NCBI RefSeq assembly: GCF_040939455.1
Contig: NC_134109.1
Location: forward strand, 57,254,001 to 57,318,000
Direction: 5' to 3'
Length of the DNA: 64,000 nucleotides
From: Microcebus murinus
Lineage: Eukaryota > Chordata > Mammalia > Primates > Cheirogaleidae
Numbering within the stretch: the stretch's first letter is position 1; each line of letters opens with the position of its first letter. Shown here one piece after another: positions 1 to 12,643 of this stretch. Under the pieces are notes generated by a model, which saw only the letters and a program-made list of their open reading frames with translations, was not told the origin of the DNA and did no database searches. A program made the translations under genes and the position numbers.

Positions 1-156
1 TATGTACATACTGGGGAAGCAATGGGAAAGAACAAAACCCGCTCCTCTCTAGCATCCAAGAAAAGAATCAAATATTTAAAATCTAAACATCAAAAGGCAG
101 AATGTCTTTGGCAGTTTAAGTTTAGTTTAAAACAAAATTACCAGTGGAACTCTTAC

Positions 157-351
157 CTATCCTTTTGCTCTTCATCTGAAAAGCGATCATTTATGAAAGA
201 TGTTCCAAATACTCCAAGTAGGGTATCGTGACCTTTCTTATCAGCAGTGTGATACACTCGAGAAGCCAGGCGCAAGTCAATGGGCAACTCCCGGGATGGG
301 ATAGTGGTGCACAGATCATGAAGGTTAGGAGTGGAGTAGTTGTATGGAATT
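157..351 (-). CDS. Coding exon 5 of the minus-strand gene, 65 codons; gene continues out of the window
   Basis: The acceptor CTTTTCTCTGGTACAG precedes 351 and the donor GATAG|GTAAGA is at 157/156, both good matches to consensus. The first base completes the Lys codon split at the previous donor, and two bases of the next codon remain at the end, so the 195-base exon preserves frame. The peptide begins IPYNYSTPNLHDLCTTIPS and includes ELPIDLRLASRVYHTADKK and a C-terminal FSDEEQKDR. It reads as well-conserved, ordered coding sequence. The downstream exons lie beyond position 1. Confidence 0.7.
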
Positions 352-914
352 CTGTACCAGAGAAAAGAAAGTGAGCTTCTTTTATCATTTTGTGGTCTTC
401 AGATATAAAATAATTTATATTGACAGTTTAGTTTAAGATCTAAAGAGCATATATTAATGTAAGAGATCGGGATTTGAAACTATAATAATGGTTTATAACA
501 AATATAATATCACAATCTCAGGCCATTGTCCACAACTTTAAACTTGTATCCAACTACCTGCTGAATATCTCAACCTACATGTCCTACAAACACCTCAGAA
601 TCAACAGATCTAAGAGCAAACTCGTTACCACCCATCCCTAAACCTTTTTTCTCTGAATTCTGTAATTCAGTCTGGAAACACCATATCTAGCCATCATGCG
701 TTACTCCTTTGCCATTCTGCTTAAATGCTAATGTCCCTAAAGAAGTAAGAAAGTATAGCACAATATTTGTTAACTAGCACTGATAAAACCTTGCATCTAA
801 GTCACATCTTGGCATCTCCCTTCTCACTCTGCTGGACCTTGCCTCTCTCCTGACTTTCCAAAGGAGGGAAGAGGGCACAAAGATCTGGATTCCTAATCCC
901 TGGCACTACTTGCC

Positions 915-1105
915 ACCCAATCAACAAATATTTACTGAGCACCTACTATGTGCCAGACTCTGTGCTAGGTGCTTTACATGCATTTTTCTCTAACCCTCAC
1001 AATGAAGCTATGTTAGAGGCATTATTATTCTTGTTTTGGAGCAGGCTTATTTTGGGTAAGTCACAAAATTAGTGGGTGACTAATAAGATCCAAACACAAC
1101 GTTGC
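915..1105 (-). mobile_element. MIR SINE, antisense
   Basis: The run TATTTACTGAGCACCTACT, followed by GTGCCAGACTCTGTGCTAGG and CTCACAATGAAGCTATG, is the reverse complement of the MIR 3' half. It is strongly diverged, as expected for this old tRNA-derived SINE. Confidence 0.75.
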
Positions 1106-1904
1106 TGGCTATAAGCCAAATTTCTTGCCTATTAATGACTCCTGCCTGGAAGTGGCCCTTGTCTGGTACTACCATTCCATCCCCACCTCCCAACTAAAGC
1201 TATAATCTTACATCAACCAAATGACTTTCTTTTCATCAAATCAAATAAAATCAACTTCAGATCTTTAGATCATATTCTCTTATGACCTCCAAGTCGCAGC
1301 TGACAATATTGATGACTCTTCCTGAAACTGCTTTCTCTGTGAGCTTTATTAAGCCTACACTATCCCAGCTTTCCATCTATCTCCCAAACTCTTCAAAATC
1401 TGACTTAAGTCACTGGTTTTTCCTTCTCCAGCTTCCAAACTGGGTGTGGTTTCTAAAGCTTAACTTTATTTCCTACATTGGAAAACGCACCTTTGGTGTT
1501 TCAGCTATTCCCTCTGCGCTGAGAGCTCCCGTCTCACCCCCAGTAGCACTCTCTCACCTAGATTCTTCATCATGCAGAGCAAAAACATCTTTGACTCCTC
1601 TCTCCTTCACCTGCATATTCAGCACAAAACTGAGTTTCTTCCCACACAGAGTTGCTCCAGTGTGCTCCTTCTCCATTCTCACCGCCAGCTCCCCCCAAGA
1701 CAAGGACCTCATCACCTCAGCCTGCACAGGCAAGGGTTTTCTAGCTGACTTAAGTACTGCACCCTCTGTCTTACCCCCTCTACAAAATTCTACCAGATTG
1801 ATCTTAAGTTCTACTTTACCCAGCACAATGGTTCTTTCTTGCTACTGCATCTGTCTAACATCCTCTCTCTAAGTTTCAGGGCTCCTGGCATCTGGCCTCA
1901 CTTC

Positions 1905-2036
1905 TAGCATAGTGATTAAGAGTGTAGACTCTTGAGTTAGATTGCCTAGGTCCAAATCCTGTTTAAAATTCTCACTTGGTCATAAGCAAGGCAATTAATT
2001 TCTCTGTACTGTAGTAAGTTATGAATAACAACATTA
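1905..2036 (+). mobile_element. MIR SINE, sense, interrupted by the TA-flanked transposon
   Basis: AGTGATTAAGAGTGTAGACT followed by a GATTGCCTAGGTCCAAATCC segment matches the tRNA-like head and core of MIR. It stops at the TA where the 400-bp DNA transposon begins; MIR-like sequence may continue briefly after 2438. Confidence 0.7.
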
Positions 2037-2436
2037 CCGTGTTTCCCTGAAAATAAGACAGGGTCTTGTATTTATTTTTCCTCAAGAAGACACCCTAGGG
2101 CTTATTTTCAGGGATGTGTTATTTTTCCCCTCAAAGCCTCAGCTTGCAGCACTCACAGGATGGCCGGGACCTGACAGAGGGAGCTGACCTTGTTGGTGGG
2201 GCTGCCCGCACCTTTCCGGTCACCTCTGGGTTAGTAGCTGTCACAATGGGGCAGATGAGAAGGGCTGCTTGTCTTCTTTACCGCTCCGCAATGAAATGCA
2301 CGGGTTGTGCAGATACACTGCGTAGCCACACCCATCACTAGGTCTAATTTTCGGGGTAGGGCTTATATTGTGCAAATGCTTAGAAATCCTGCTAGGGCTT
2401 ATTTTATGGGTAGGTCTTATTTTTGGGGAAACACGG
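2037..2436 (+). mobile_element. TA-flanked 400-bp non-autonomous DNA transposon, copy 1
   Basis: The ends are inverted: CCGTGTTTCCCTGAAAATAA at the left and the complement (TTGGGGAAACACGG) at the right, each flanked by TA. The internal 250 bases are GC-richer than the surroundings and include GGCCGGGACCTGACAGAGGG. The same element recurs in the opposite orientation at 38500-38900. TA duplication and terminal inverted repeats point to the Tc1/mariner superfamily. No transposase frame is present, so it must have been mobilised in trans. Confidence 0.8.
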
Positions 2437-2804
2437 TAGTGCATGCTGGATAAAGTTGCTTTAAGAAAGAAAAGTGAATGCATTCAATGTCTCTCACATG
2501 GTAGATGTTAGCTACTGTCATTAGTTTCCAGGACATATCACAGAGCTAGACCTGTCAGTTCCTTCAGTTATAGATTGAATGCTGTCTACCCTTTTGTCCA
2601 TGTCTAAACATCCTTCAAACAATATCTCAAGAACAGACTTCTCTGCAACTTTATCTTTTTATTTCTTTTTTACAACTGTCTCTTTTCATATATTGTCCTA
2701 GTCTTGTGCCACCTATTTTGACCCCTTATCTAGTGGGTTAATACTAGTCTGTCCAATGACTGCTCCATGTGTCGAGGATCACCTCAGAGAATAACATAAT
2801 ATGG

Positions 2805-2935
2805 AGCATATAGATTTTAGAGTTGGCTGGGCCTGGTTCAGAATTTCAGTTCTAACACTTGCACACTGTATTACTGGCTTCTCTGAAAGCCTACTGAAAA
2901 ATGAGAATAAAAATCGCTAACTCTTGCTTTGTAAA
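2805..2935 (+). mobile_element. Probable MIR SINE fragment, sense
   Basis: The order GGGCCTGGTTCAGAATTTCA, CACACTGTATTACTGGCTTC, then AAAATGAGAATAAAAATCGC follows the MIR layout, though it is very diverged. Confidence 0.45.
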
Positions 2936-4961
2936 AATTGATAAAAATAACAGAAATCATTCCTGGTCTATAAGAGGTCTCTCAAGAAATTATGATTTTG
3001 TTTTTATTGTTGTTGTTATTAGTTTGTAGTGCACAGCACCTAACCCATTGCTAGGCACAATATATACATTATGGAATCATTAACAGAGAGGGGTTTATGG
3101 CATTTCCAAAACACCATAGGGCTTAACAAAAACAGGACTTGAAATTCGTATAAGTTCATGCAAAGAAGGAAAAGCATTTAGAAATGCCTGAGACAAAGAG
3201 CCCTAACTGAGGGGTGAAAAGGAGTATCCAGGAAGCCAGAGCTCCAGGCACTCAGGACTCCTAAGAGAGGGCTTTTAAAAAAGAGAAAGAGAGAGAGAAG
3301 AGAAAAGGGTGAGCTCTAATGTCAAGCTCACCTATACCATCATTCTGCCTCAGACAGGTCCTAGCTAGTGGAATGTGCTTGAGATTACATTACTGATTTT
3401 TATTTTTTCTTAAAAAGTACCACAACCAATCTGAATTTCTAAACTCCCATTGAAGTGTAACAACATAGGTTAGCAAGTGAATCTCCCTTGGTTACTGAGC
3501 TAAATAACAATATGCTGCAGTAGATAGCTGAATTCCCAAGAAAACAATTTAATTTGGGGGCCAATCACTGGTGAGAAAATTTAGGTAAAAAAATTGATTA
3601 AAGAAAAAGGAGCAGTGAATAAAAGATTTTCAGAAATATTTTTCCAAGATTCTATTTTATTACATAAATTTTTTAAGTGTCATATTTTTATACACTTCAT
3701 TCTTATTTCTCTCTAACAGGAACTTCTAATTTTGGTTTTAATGAATTAAAATAGGTCTCTCTCTCTATATATATATAAGATCTACAAATATTTTTGGCAT
3801 GCTCAAGAAAGGCTGTGTGTTTTTATAGCACACTCTCCTTAAACAGGACTATTTGTCATTCTTTGAAACACTAAGACATAAAAAAGAAAAGACTGACTCT
3901 GTGTGTGGCCATACTACTTTGCTTAATGCACTAAATGCAAGGGTTTTTAGAAAAAAAAAATCAAGAAGTTTCTGCTCCATTGATAATCTGACAGTAACTA
4001 TTTATTGAAGTTAAAATACTTGTTGTCTGCTGTCACTATTTGTTTTAATACATAATCTTGCTAACTAAATGAGCTTAAAGCAATGCAGATAAGCAATGGT
4101 ATGTACAGGGTCACTTAAATGCCAATTTGACTGTTTCATAAACTTTGGAATTCTTTTCCCATGAGTCTATTCTCAGCTACTAAATTGTGAGTAATATCCA
4201 TTTACAAAGTTTGGGCTGGTCATAAAAAGGTTGTCTTCGGTGTCCAGCACACCTTTCAGTGCCCTAAGCAACAACAAAAGCTAATAATTAAAGCTTCTTT
4301 AAACCCCCATTAAGAGTTAAATGAAGAAGAATCTAGAATAAACCAACTCATAAAAACCTAGTGGTATAATAAGAAGAAAATCAGAGTTTCACCAAGGTAA
4401 ATGGCAAAAGGTAAACCATAATCTAAATTGCACTTACACAGTTATTCAAAATTGTGGTTGTATTCCTGTGTAATAAAGAAACTCCACTAAAAATATGGGT
4501 GAGGAGATGAAACATGATAGTACAGAAAAATAAAGCCATCAAAATTATCAAATTTATTGACCTATGGACATTTTGTGTTGGGTTGCCTTTTATTTTATCA
4601 TAACAAAATTAGTCAGTATAAAAGCAATTAATCCAAATCAGGCATTATAGTGATCAAAAATATCAAATCTTACATGCTAACACTTAGTTTTCTTTAGTCT
4701 CACAAAGAGCTACTTTTATTCTAGCTATTGTTATATCATGAAAGTACATTTTTCAAATGGGAAGAAAGAAGCACAGAATATAACATATATATTTCTAACT
4801 ATAAAATCTGCCACTACTTTTTCTGTGAGAAGGTTTAACTCAGATCTTGTATATCCATTTCTAAAACATTTAGTTTTCCTTTTTAAAATGTATTTCCATG
4901 TATCAATGCTACTGAATAACTTATCTTCCAATAATAAAATTTATAAATTTAAGAAGCTTAC

Positions 4962-5092
4962 TTATTATTTAGTTTTGGATCCCAAGGGGGTTTTAAACAC
5001 TTTCTTGGTCTCGGTGGTGAAATCCCTGATACAGCTTTTCGTATTCGCTTAACTTCTTTTCCTTTTATTTCCAAGAATTCTAATGATTTCAC
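4962..5092 (-). CDS. Coding exon 4 of the minus-strand gene, 43 2/3 codons
   Basis: The acceptor is a T-rich tract ending TTTAAAG at 5093 and the donor is AATAATAA|GTAAGC at 4962/4961, a strong consensus match. It is 131 bases, entering in phase 0 and leaving two bases into a codon. The peptide begins VKSLEFLEIKGKEVKRIRKA and includes a Pro/Arg-rich segment, SGISPPRPRKCLKPPWDP. The basic, proline-rich character contrasts with the acidic exon before it. No domain is assigned. Confidence 0.66.
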
Positions 5093-8000
5093 CTTTAAAA
5101 AAATATATCACGTGGGTTATTAAGGGAATCTGTAATGTGAAGGCTAGATCGTTCTGTCATATTTAATGATCCATCTAATATTTAAACTCCTGATTTCTAT
5201 GTATATTTTATAATAGAATATAAATCCTAAAGGTGAGTTGATATTTTCCTCTAAATCCATTCTTAAATTTTTACATATATACCTTCATAATAATAAAAAT
5301 ATTACTACCATATTTATTTACAATATCATTTATTTATCACATTGAAATTATCAAAGAAGAAATATTAAGATTTCTCCCTTCATAAATCTACTCTTCATGA
5401 TTGGTATTTTTAATAAAACTTATCCTTAGTTTGACATGACCGGTGGTTACAAGCATAAGCTAAAAAGAACTTTAATGCTTTATGTTACTATTTTGAGCAA
5501 CATTTATCAATTTGTACTTCTTAGAGTTGTACTGCTTTCTATTACTACTGCTTGGGAAAAATAAAATACATTCTGTCTCATAAATAACTGCCTTTTAATC
5601 ATTATAAGTATTAGGAGTATTGTTTTCCTAGGTTTCCTAGAAAATTGTAACATTCATGGTAATCATTGATGTAAAAATATTTTTCTATGTGGGTTGCTTT
5701 ATAATTGTTGAGACTAGATTTAAGGAAGAAAGCAAGGAGGCACAATTACCAGAGCAGAGAGATACAGTTAAATGAGTAGCCAGATAAAAGGAAGTTCTTA
5801 TAAATTAGGTAGAGGGTTTGGGCTTGACACAGTACTAAGAAAAGAGCTATTCCAACTTCTTGGGTAAGAAGTGATGAAGAATAAAAGTTGGAGGAGTACA
5901 GTGCATTCCATCTCACCATCCAGTTAATCTTTGAATTTCCTCTACAGTATCTCCACGAAGTAGTCAATACTTGGCTTAAACATGGTCAGGATCAGAGAAG
6001 TTAGATACACATAAAGGCAGCCACTTTCTCTTTGAAACTCTTCCAGTTGTTAGAATTTTTGTTTGTTTGTTTGTTTATTATTGAGCCTAACAACTTCCAT
6101 CCGCCAGTCTCATTTCAAACCTCAAGAACTATATAACAGGCACAATCTAGCTCTCTTCCATTTGACAGATAATTATTTGAATACAGTTGACTCCCCAGGG
6201 ACTGCTTTTCCTCCAGAGAAACAGCCCCAGTCTCTTCAACTGTACCTTACGTGACGTGGTTTTGAAGTACTATGCTTAGTCATTTAATCATTCTAGAGCT
6301 TTATCCAAGATCAATGCATAGACTGCACAAATTGCAACCCTTACTCTTAAAAAAGAAAGTCAGATTTGCAGTTGCTAGTCTGCAGGTCTCGGCACCCCTC
6401 CCACAGGTATCAGCTCCCCAAAGCTGCTGCTGACAGGGCACAGCAGGCTTAAACCCATCTATCAGAGCCCATAGGCTCAGATGTCCAAATTAACTCTTAA
6501 AGTCTTTTATAGACCTTGAACTTCAAGTTTCTTTTATCAATTCTTCTTCTCCTCTTTCAAAACTAAAGATCATTCTCCTTGTCAGATTTAAGGGAAGCAA
6601 AGCATGAGTTTATCAGTTTCCTTTTCTCTTTCTCATGTTTCTGTTTGTTTAAAACCTCAACTTTTTTCCAAAATAAATTAAAGCAGCTCTGTCATCTGTT
6701 GTCATCATACTATTCATCCATAATAACAGGGTTATCTTTCTTTTTCTTTCCCCTCTCTTTGCTTCCATCCTAACAAAGAAAATACGTTTTTTTGTTGTTC
6801 TTAGCATTATTCATAGGCCTCAACCCATTCGTGACTTCAGCCTTCTTACTATAATTTTATAGCCCCATGCCATTTTTATGTTTATCTATGGGTATCTATT
6901 TCTTCTTTCATCTTTTGTAAATTTTTTAGGCTCCAAATGTAATAGATCATTCCTAATTGTTTTATGAGAATTTGAGGGGATTTAGGGCATCTGACACTTC
7001 TTGAACATTCTTCCATTTAAAATCTCAGGTCATGTGATCAAATCTCTATTTTTTTTTTATAAACTTTTATTGAAATCTATCTTCCTAAACTGTGCAACAA
7101 TTCTATGACTAGCTATTGTGTCAGTCATTTCTTCACAGGGCCACTATTTTTTCTAACTTTATTTTGTTGGTCATAACTTAGACCAGACTACTAATACCTT
7201 TTTTAATACTAATGAGCTTCTTTTATTTTTTGCTTTAAAATAATTAAGAGAATGATGTTCAAGCTTGTTTGTTCCTTAAGAGTAGTGGTAAATATTTAAC
7301 TATTAACTCTCCAGAAAAACAACAACAGCAAACCTTCATTTGTAGTCTTTGCCAAATACTATGGGGGTATAAATACTCCCAATACTGCTGATTTCAAGCT
7401 AACAATGTAATGTCTCTCAATACAGAGCTGGAAAAAGATGCACACTAGAACATCATAACATAAAATTTCCTTGATACAGATAACAATAAATATAAACATC
7501 ATACAGAAACAACAGGTGTAAATAATTTCAAGAGCATGGCTGATCAAATGTAGTAAAATATTTAGAAAGAGATGGGTTTTGAATATTTATTACCAATTTT
7601 TTATTTTAATAATGCTTTATTTAGCCCAATATGTCCAAAATATTATCTTTTCAATATGTAATTAACATGAAAAGTATTTTTTTTCATTACTGCAAAATAT
7701 TACAGTAGAAATATTTTGGTTACAGTAGAAAAGCTTTTGGTTAAATGGATGGCCTTTGTTATGATTGAGTCAAGGTTCTAAGTGTGCCCATCACCAAGTT
7801 ATTTTTTGTTTGTTACTAATGAGCTTATAAGAGTAAAGAGGGCCAATAAGGTAAGGAATGAAGAAATTCTTTACTTTTTTGCTCAACAACACCTTCAGGC
7901 ATATATCCAAGCAATTGAAGTCCTACATTGTTCCTTTATCACGTCTCTGGCTAGTGCTATTTATTAGCCATGTCAGGAAAGGTCTTCTTGTCCGCTCAAT

Positions 8001-9946
8001 CTGACCTGGGTTGCTGGAGTGTGTTGTTCCTCATTCTTGTGCCAGAGATGCTAGAGACTAACTTTATGGTCTCAAATGTCCATATACAGGGCAAAGTTTA
8101 TGGATAACAATTGATCTTAAAATGTTAACACAAATAAATAAATAAATAAAAGATTCTTGGTAAAGACTTCGTGGGATAAGTTGCAGGAATACTTCCAGTG
8201 CTATTTTTATGGCATTTCTGTTGTGTGTCACAATATCCCACAAGAAAAAACTATAAAATCTTACAGGACATTCTCTTCTCCACCCCTTGAAACATGTCTT
8301 ATGTTAGTTTAGAGTCCTCTTTCTTAATCCATTTACGAAGTCTCTCTGGTCAAACCATTCTTCATAAAATGCTTCTGAGAAGAATCAAAGTGCAGGCTTC
8401 AGAAAAATAGCATGACTGTTGATGGGGTCAGTCACCAACCACAGGGTAAGTCCCTTCTCCCTGAAAGCAGTGATGGATTTTCTCTGGTCAACTCAAAACT
8501 TGTGTATCTTCCTTGTTACTTATTGCTGGAAGATCAATAGGCTAGTGTCATACAGAATGAACCTAAGAAAGTAGGGCTTAAGAGGTGAAAAAAAAAATGA
8601 AGAAAAACTGGATAATACACTAATCCAAACATAAGGTCACTAGGACCAAGACAAGGATGGAGTAACTGGAAAAGAGAAGGAAAAACATATTGTGTGTGGG
8701 AAGGATCTAGGCCTTGGAGACTGACCATATGTGAACAGAAAGGGAAGGAGAAGGTCACAGATAAATCCCAGGTTTCAGACTTGAGAGTCCTGGGCAAAAA
8801 TTGAAAAACTGGTAATGGCCAGTCAACTTGAGTGAAGCATAGCAGGAACACAGTTATTAGTGGGGATGGGGGGCCTGAAAGTAGAGGGATTGACCAGGAA
8901 GGCTGTTTACCCAAGAAGAGACATCTCTCTGAATCAGCCAAGGAGAGAACTGGTGATAATCAAGGTGATATGCTGTGGTTCAAGGAGAAAGGACTGTGAG
9001 TTTTTAATACCAATAATAATATATCTATTTTTAAATAAATCATTTAAGTCAAACAGTGACTCTCTCAAATTAAAGTATTAAGTAAATATAGTAGTCCTCC
9101 CTTATCCATGGGGCATACGTTCAAAACCCTAAAGTGGATGCCTGAAACCTCAGGTAGTACTGAACCCTATATATATTATATTTTTTCCTACATATAGACA
9201 TACCTCTAATAAAGTTTAATTTCTAAATTAGGCACTATAACAGATTAACAACAATAGCTAATAATAAAATAGAGCATGATAACAACATACTGTAATAAAA
9301 GTTATGTGAATATAGTCTCTCTCAAAATATCTTTCTGTGCTGTATGGTATTTATCTGTTTTCACGCTGCGGTTCACTGCAAGTAACTGAAACTGCAGCAA
9401 GCAAAACCACAGATAAAAGGAGACTACTGTAATGGTAGAGTGATATGCAAATATGGTAAAGATTATGAAAATAATACATAATGAATGTATGTATTCATAA
9501 TGAATGTATGTATGTAAATAATACAAAATGAATCTGGAAAACATTCTCACAATAGGAAATGATTTAAGGATTAGTATAAACCTAAGTGGATAAAGTTATA
9601 AACCTAAGGAATAAAGTTATAAAAGTCTTAGTCCTTGGGCTACAGTTCCTAACTCCTTCCAGATGGTAACTAGAAGATTCTTAATCAATTTCTGACATAC
9701 CTGAGGTTCCTTCTCTCCTTGAAAATCCATCTTCTCTCCTCAGAGTTGCAATTAGGGTTGAGACTAAAAGTCCTCATAAAGCATATATTCTCTTTTCCTA
9801 AATGGACAATTTGTTCTTCTGAGGCCCTCTTTTCAGTGTGAACCCCCACACCCCACACTTTGGTCCTTCTCTGGACCATTTCTTCACACCTGCACATCCT
9901 CAACTCTCATAACTCTAAGTGTTTCCAACACAAACAGTGTTTTTAC
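5093..9946 (-). other. Intron between coding exons 3 and 4
   Basis: Almost 5 kb of AT-rich sequence. I recognise only the MER2-like transposon at 9091-9431 and a short AATA-type simple repeat near 8130-8150. The many short open frames have no coding character. Confidence 0.55.
9091..9431 (+). mobile_element. MER2-like (Tigger group) DNA transposon
   Basis: It starts GTAGTCCTCCCTTATCCATG right after a TA and ends GGAGACTACTG before TA. Inside are the hallmark segments GTGGATGCCTGAAACCTCAG, AAGTTTAATTTCTAAATTAG and AAAGTTATGTGAATATAGTC. It has an internal deletion relative to the usual MER2 length and no coding capacity. Confidence 0.85.
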
Positions 9947-10153
9947 CTTTAAAGTCACGTGCTTGGCAGCTTTTGCATCACTTTTGGGCTGTCCATCTTC
10001 CAAAGGTTTACTTAATTCCACTGCTGGCTGAACTTCCAAAATTTCCTGAGGTTTCAATACTATGCCTTCTGCTTCTGAGGCTTCCCATTCTATATCCTCT
10101 TGTTCAATCTGGAACACACTTGACGTGGCTTCAGGAAGCTCCTTAAGCATATT
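9947..10153 (-). CDS. Coding exon 3 of the minus-strand gene, 69 codons
   Basis: The acceptor TTTTCCCAATAG ends at 10154 and the donor TTTAAAG|GTAAAA lies at 9947/9946. It is exactly 207 bases, phase 0 at both ends. The peptide starts NMLKELPEATSSVFQIEQED and ends with AKHVTLK. It is strongly acidic in the first half (many Glu, one Trp), consistent with a disordered linker like the neighbouring exons. Antisense reading frames across the same bases give no sensible protein. No known domain is visible. Confidence 0.68.
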
Positions 10154-10504
10154 CTATTGGGAAAAGTAAATGTACAAGAAGGCTCTTTTATTGGTCCTTC
10201 CAAAGTTTTCAGTGATGCAACGTTGACAACAAAATGAATATGAAAATGCATATTTAAAATAAACAGTGGTGCCAAGTTTCCTCTGAAGATTTATAAAGGG
10301 AAACCCAAATTGGCTTAAGAAAAATGTGAAGGCTGGCAATTATTGTCCTTGGTCCTTGTGTCAGAAAATATAGCCACTTCACAGTTGTTATGGGTAAAAG
10401 ATGGCATACAGTACAAATACCATCCAAATTTCTTTATTATGCAAGAAGGGATTGCTGGACCAAGAAATTTACATTTTTAAAATGAAACTTTAATGTTGAG
10501 CTCA

Positions 10505-10650
10505 TGTTATGTGAAGATTAAGAGCTTTGTAACCAAATGGGACTGAATTCAAACCCTGGATCTGTCAATAAATAGATGTTTGATCTTGGTAAAGTTACTT
10601 GAACATTTTTAGCTTCATTTTCCTCACAGCTAAATGGGGTTAATACAACC
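10505..10650 (+). mobile_element. MIR SINE, sense
   Basis: AGATTAAGAGCTTTGTAACC, then GACTGAATTCAAACCCTGGA, then a GATCTTGGTAAAGTTACTTG segment and TTTTCCTCACAGCTAAATGG follow the MIR consensus order closely. Confidence 0.8.
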
Positions 10651-11559
10651 CTTTTTATTACATGACAAGGTGGATACATTGAGGCAATTTGTTTTATGGG
10701 CCTTGCCCCTACGCTGTCTACCTATGATAAATTCAATGATTTTATGTTCCCTAGCTTTTGGCACTGTTGGTCATTCCCTTTCTTTTGAATTTCTCTGCTC
10801 TTGGCTTCCTCAACACAGTCTCCCAGACAGAATAGGAGCAGGGCCCATAACATATATTGCCCCAGTGTATCTACCTTTCCAATTTATAAAAAAATGATTT
10901 TATTAACCCTTTTTACTAGTGAGGAACAAAGTTATAAAATCATGCAGGGTAAAAGATTCATTCAAAGAACATGGTAGATCAAAGGATTTTAATGTAATGA
11001 TATGCAACAAGTTCATTTATTTGGTTTCAAATTCCACAATGCAACTAATCTTTAAGAAACTACCACTTGTAAAATGTTGGTGCGTTAACAAAGAAAAGTG
11101 GCCATAATTATGTAAAAATACTATTAAAATATGACTCTCTTTCCAACCTGTATGAAACCAAATTTACTTAATATACTTCAATCAACAACAACAAAAAAAA
11201 ACACATTACAACCGATTGAATGTCAAAGCAGAGATGAGAATCTAGCTCTCTATTAAACCAGACATTGGATTTGCAAAAACATGTAAGACAATCCTACTCT
11301 TCTCACTCAAATTTTTTGTTTTGGATTTTTGTCTAAAAAGTATATTTTTATGTGATATTCAATTGGCTTATTGTTGTTATTTTAAATGAATAAATATTTT
11401 AAATTTTTCTCAATTTTAATTTCTAATATGGTAAATATTGGTTGATATAATCCACATAACCAAAAATTCTTTGATATTACTAAAATAATTTTTAAGAGTG
11501 TAAAGGTATCCTGAGACTAAAAAGTTTGAAAATTTCTTAAAACAGAAATTGTGTCTCAC

Positions 11560-11860
11560 TTATCTTTTATATCCCAAGCACCTAGTATATTATAGACATT
11601 CTGCAATTATGCATGAATAAGTCAATGAATAAATGAATGAAAGGAAATTATTTCAATTTTTATCTAATATACAGTTAGTCACTATTATAATACTCATTAA
11701 ATGGCAGTATGCTTTGTCTCTTTACATATTGGTCTACTTTCTAAATGAGTTCCTCCAGGGCAAGAACTGTCTTTTCTGTCTTTGCATCAACCATGTTTAA
11801 AACAATAGCTGGCACATAATAGGAAAAGAAATGAATGAATACATTTCATTATTTTTTTTT
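11560..11860 (+). mobile_element. Two short L2 LINE 3'-end remnants
   Basis: Both pieces follow the L2 tail pattern: an 'aactgtctt...' or 'tgtgtctca...' segment, a 'cctagtat' or 'agctggcacataat' segment, and a run of GAATGAATGAA. The first is at about 11560-11645 and the second at about 11745-11855. Confidence 0.5.
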
Positions 11861-12121
11861 TATTTTGAGTGAGTAAGTAAGGAAATCACTCACTATAGTG
11901 GTTCAAAAACTGTTATATTCAAACTTGGTGGGTACTTAAAAAGAAAAGGTATTCCATTAAGAATGTTCCTTTTGAAAAAGAAACACGTTGTGTCAAAGAA
12001 CTTAGAGAACTCTGGCTTGTGGCATTGAGATGCTCATGACTGAGGCCGCCATTTTCTGAGGGCAGGTGCCAGGTACAAGGTACCACTGAGAAAGAACAGG
12101 CCCTTCGAGTAGAGACCATGT

Positions 12122-12161
12122 CTGAGATCTGTCTGGGCAGTGCTGCCCAGACAGATCTCAG
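12122..12161. repeat. Perfect 19-bp inverted repeat (40-bp palindrome, 2-base spacer)
   Basis: The left arm CTGAGATCTGTCTGGGCAG at 12122-12140 is exactly complementary to the right arm at 12143-12161, with only TG between. I see no matching terminal motif of a known element around it. Confidence 0.9.
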
Positions 12162-12522
12162 TTCAGGAACTACCAGGGAAGCTTCTAGAGCAGTCTAAGG
12201 GTCAGGTAGGACAGATAGAGTTCTGCTGTCTGGCACAGAGTAGGCATCCCCCCCAAAAAAATATGTCTGGAACCATAGAGAAGCCTTTCTACCATGACCA
12301 GGTACAGCGTCAAAAGGTATTTTATCTCTAAAGAAGTGGTGAGCTTCCTCATAAAAAGCCAGTGGCCAGAAGAGAATAAGTGATTGCTCATTGTTCCCAC
12401 AGACTTGCAAAGAAATTAATATTTTTGTTTAAATCTTTCTTTTAAATAATCAAGATGATGTCTAAGCTAGGTACCCAGTAGCCTTTTTCATCATTTTCTT
12501 CAAAATGGTAAATTTTCTTATA

Positions 12523-12643
12523 CAGGGTGTCCCAAAAGTCACCATACATAGGGAAAATGGGAAACCATAGCTACATGTATCTTTATTTACAAAATATTCA
12601 TTGCAGAATTTTTCCTTTGTATGGAGACTTTTGAGACACCTTA
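12523..12643. mobile_element. Small mariner-type miniature element (about 120 bp)
   Basis: The left end CAGGGTGTCCCAAAAGTCAC follows TA; the right end, GTATGGAGACTTTTGAGACA then CCTTA, is its imperfect inverse and ends at TA. This is the known mariner-type terminus (CAGGGTGTCCCAAAAGT). It is too short for a transposase. Confidence 0.8.

Larger units (their letters stand above)
352..4961 (-). other. Intron between coding exons 4 and 5
   Basis: Apart from the MIR copies and the TA-flanked transposon listed separately, it holds AT-rich sequence with no supported gene. The pyrimidine-rich stretch at about 1270-1880, which reads as a 196-codon open frame on the plus strand, resembles an old L2-type LINE fragment more than a gene, but I cannot confirm that. 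Confidence 0.6.

Noticed and set aside
1282..1872. 196-codon plus-strand open frame
   Set aside because: Ser/Leu/Pro-rich composition typical of a pyrimidine-rich stretch, no splice sites, and resembles an old LINE fragment.
1905..2036. tRNA-like boxes in MIR copies
   Set aside because: They are the tRNA-derived heads of old SINEs; no cloverleaf can be formed.
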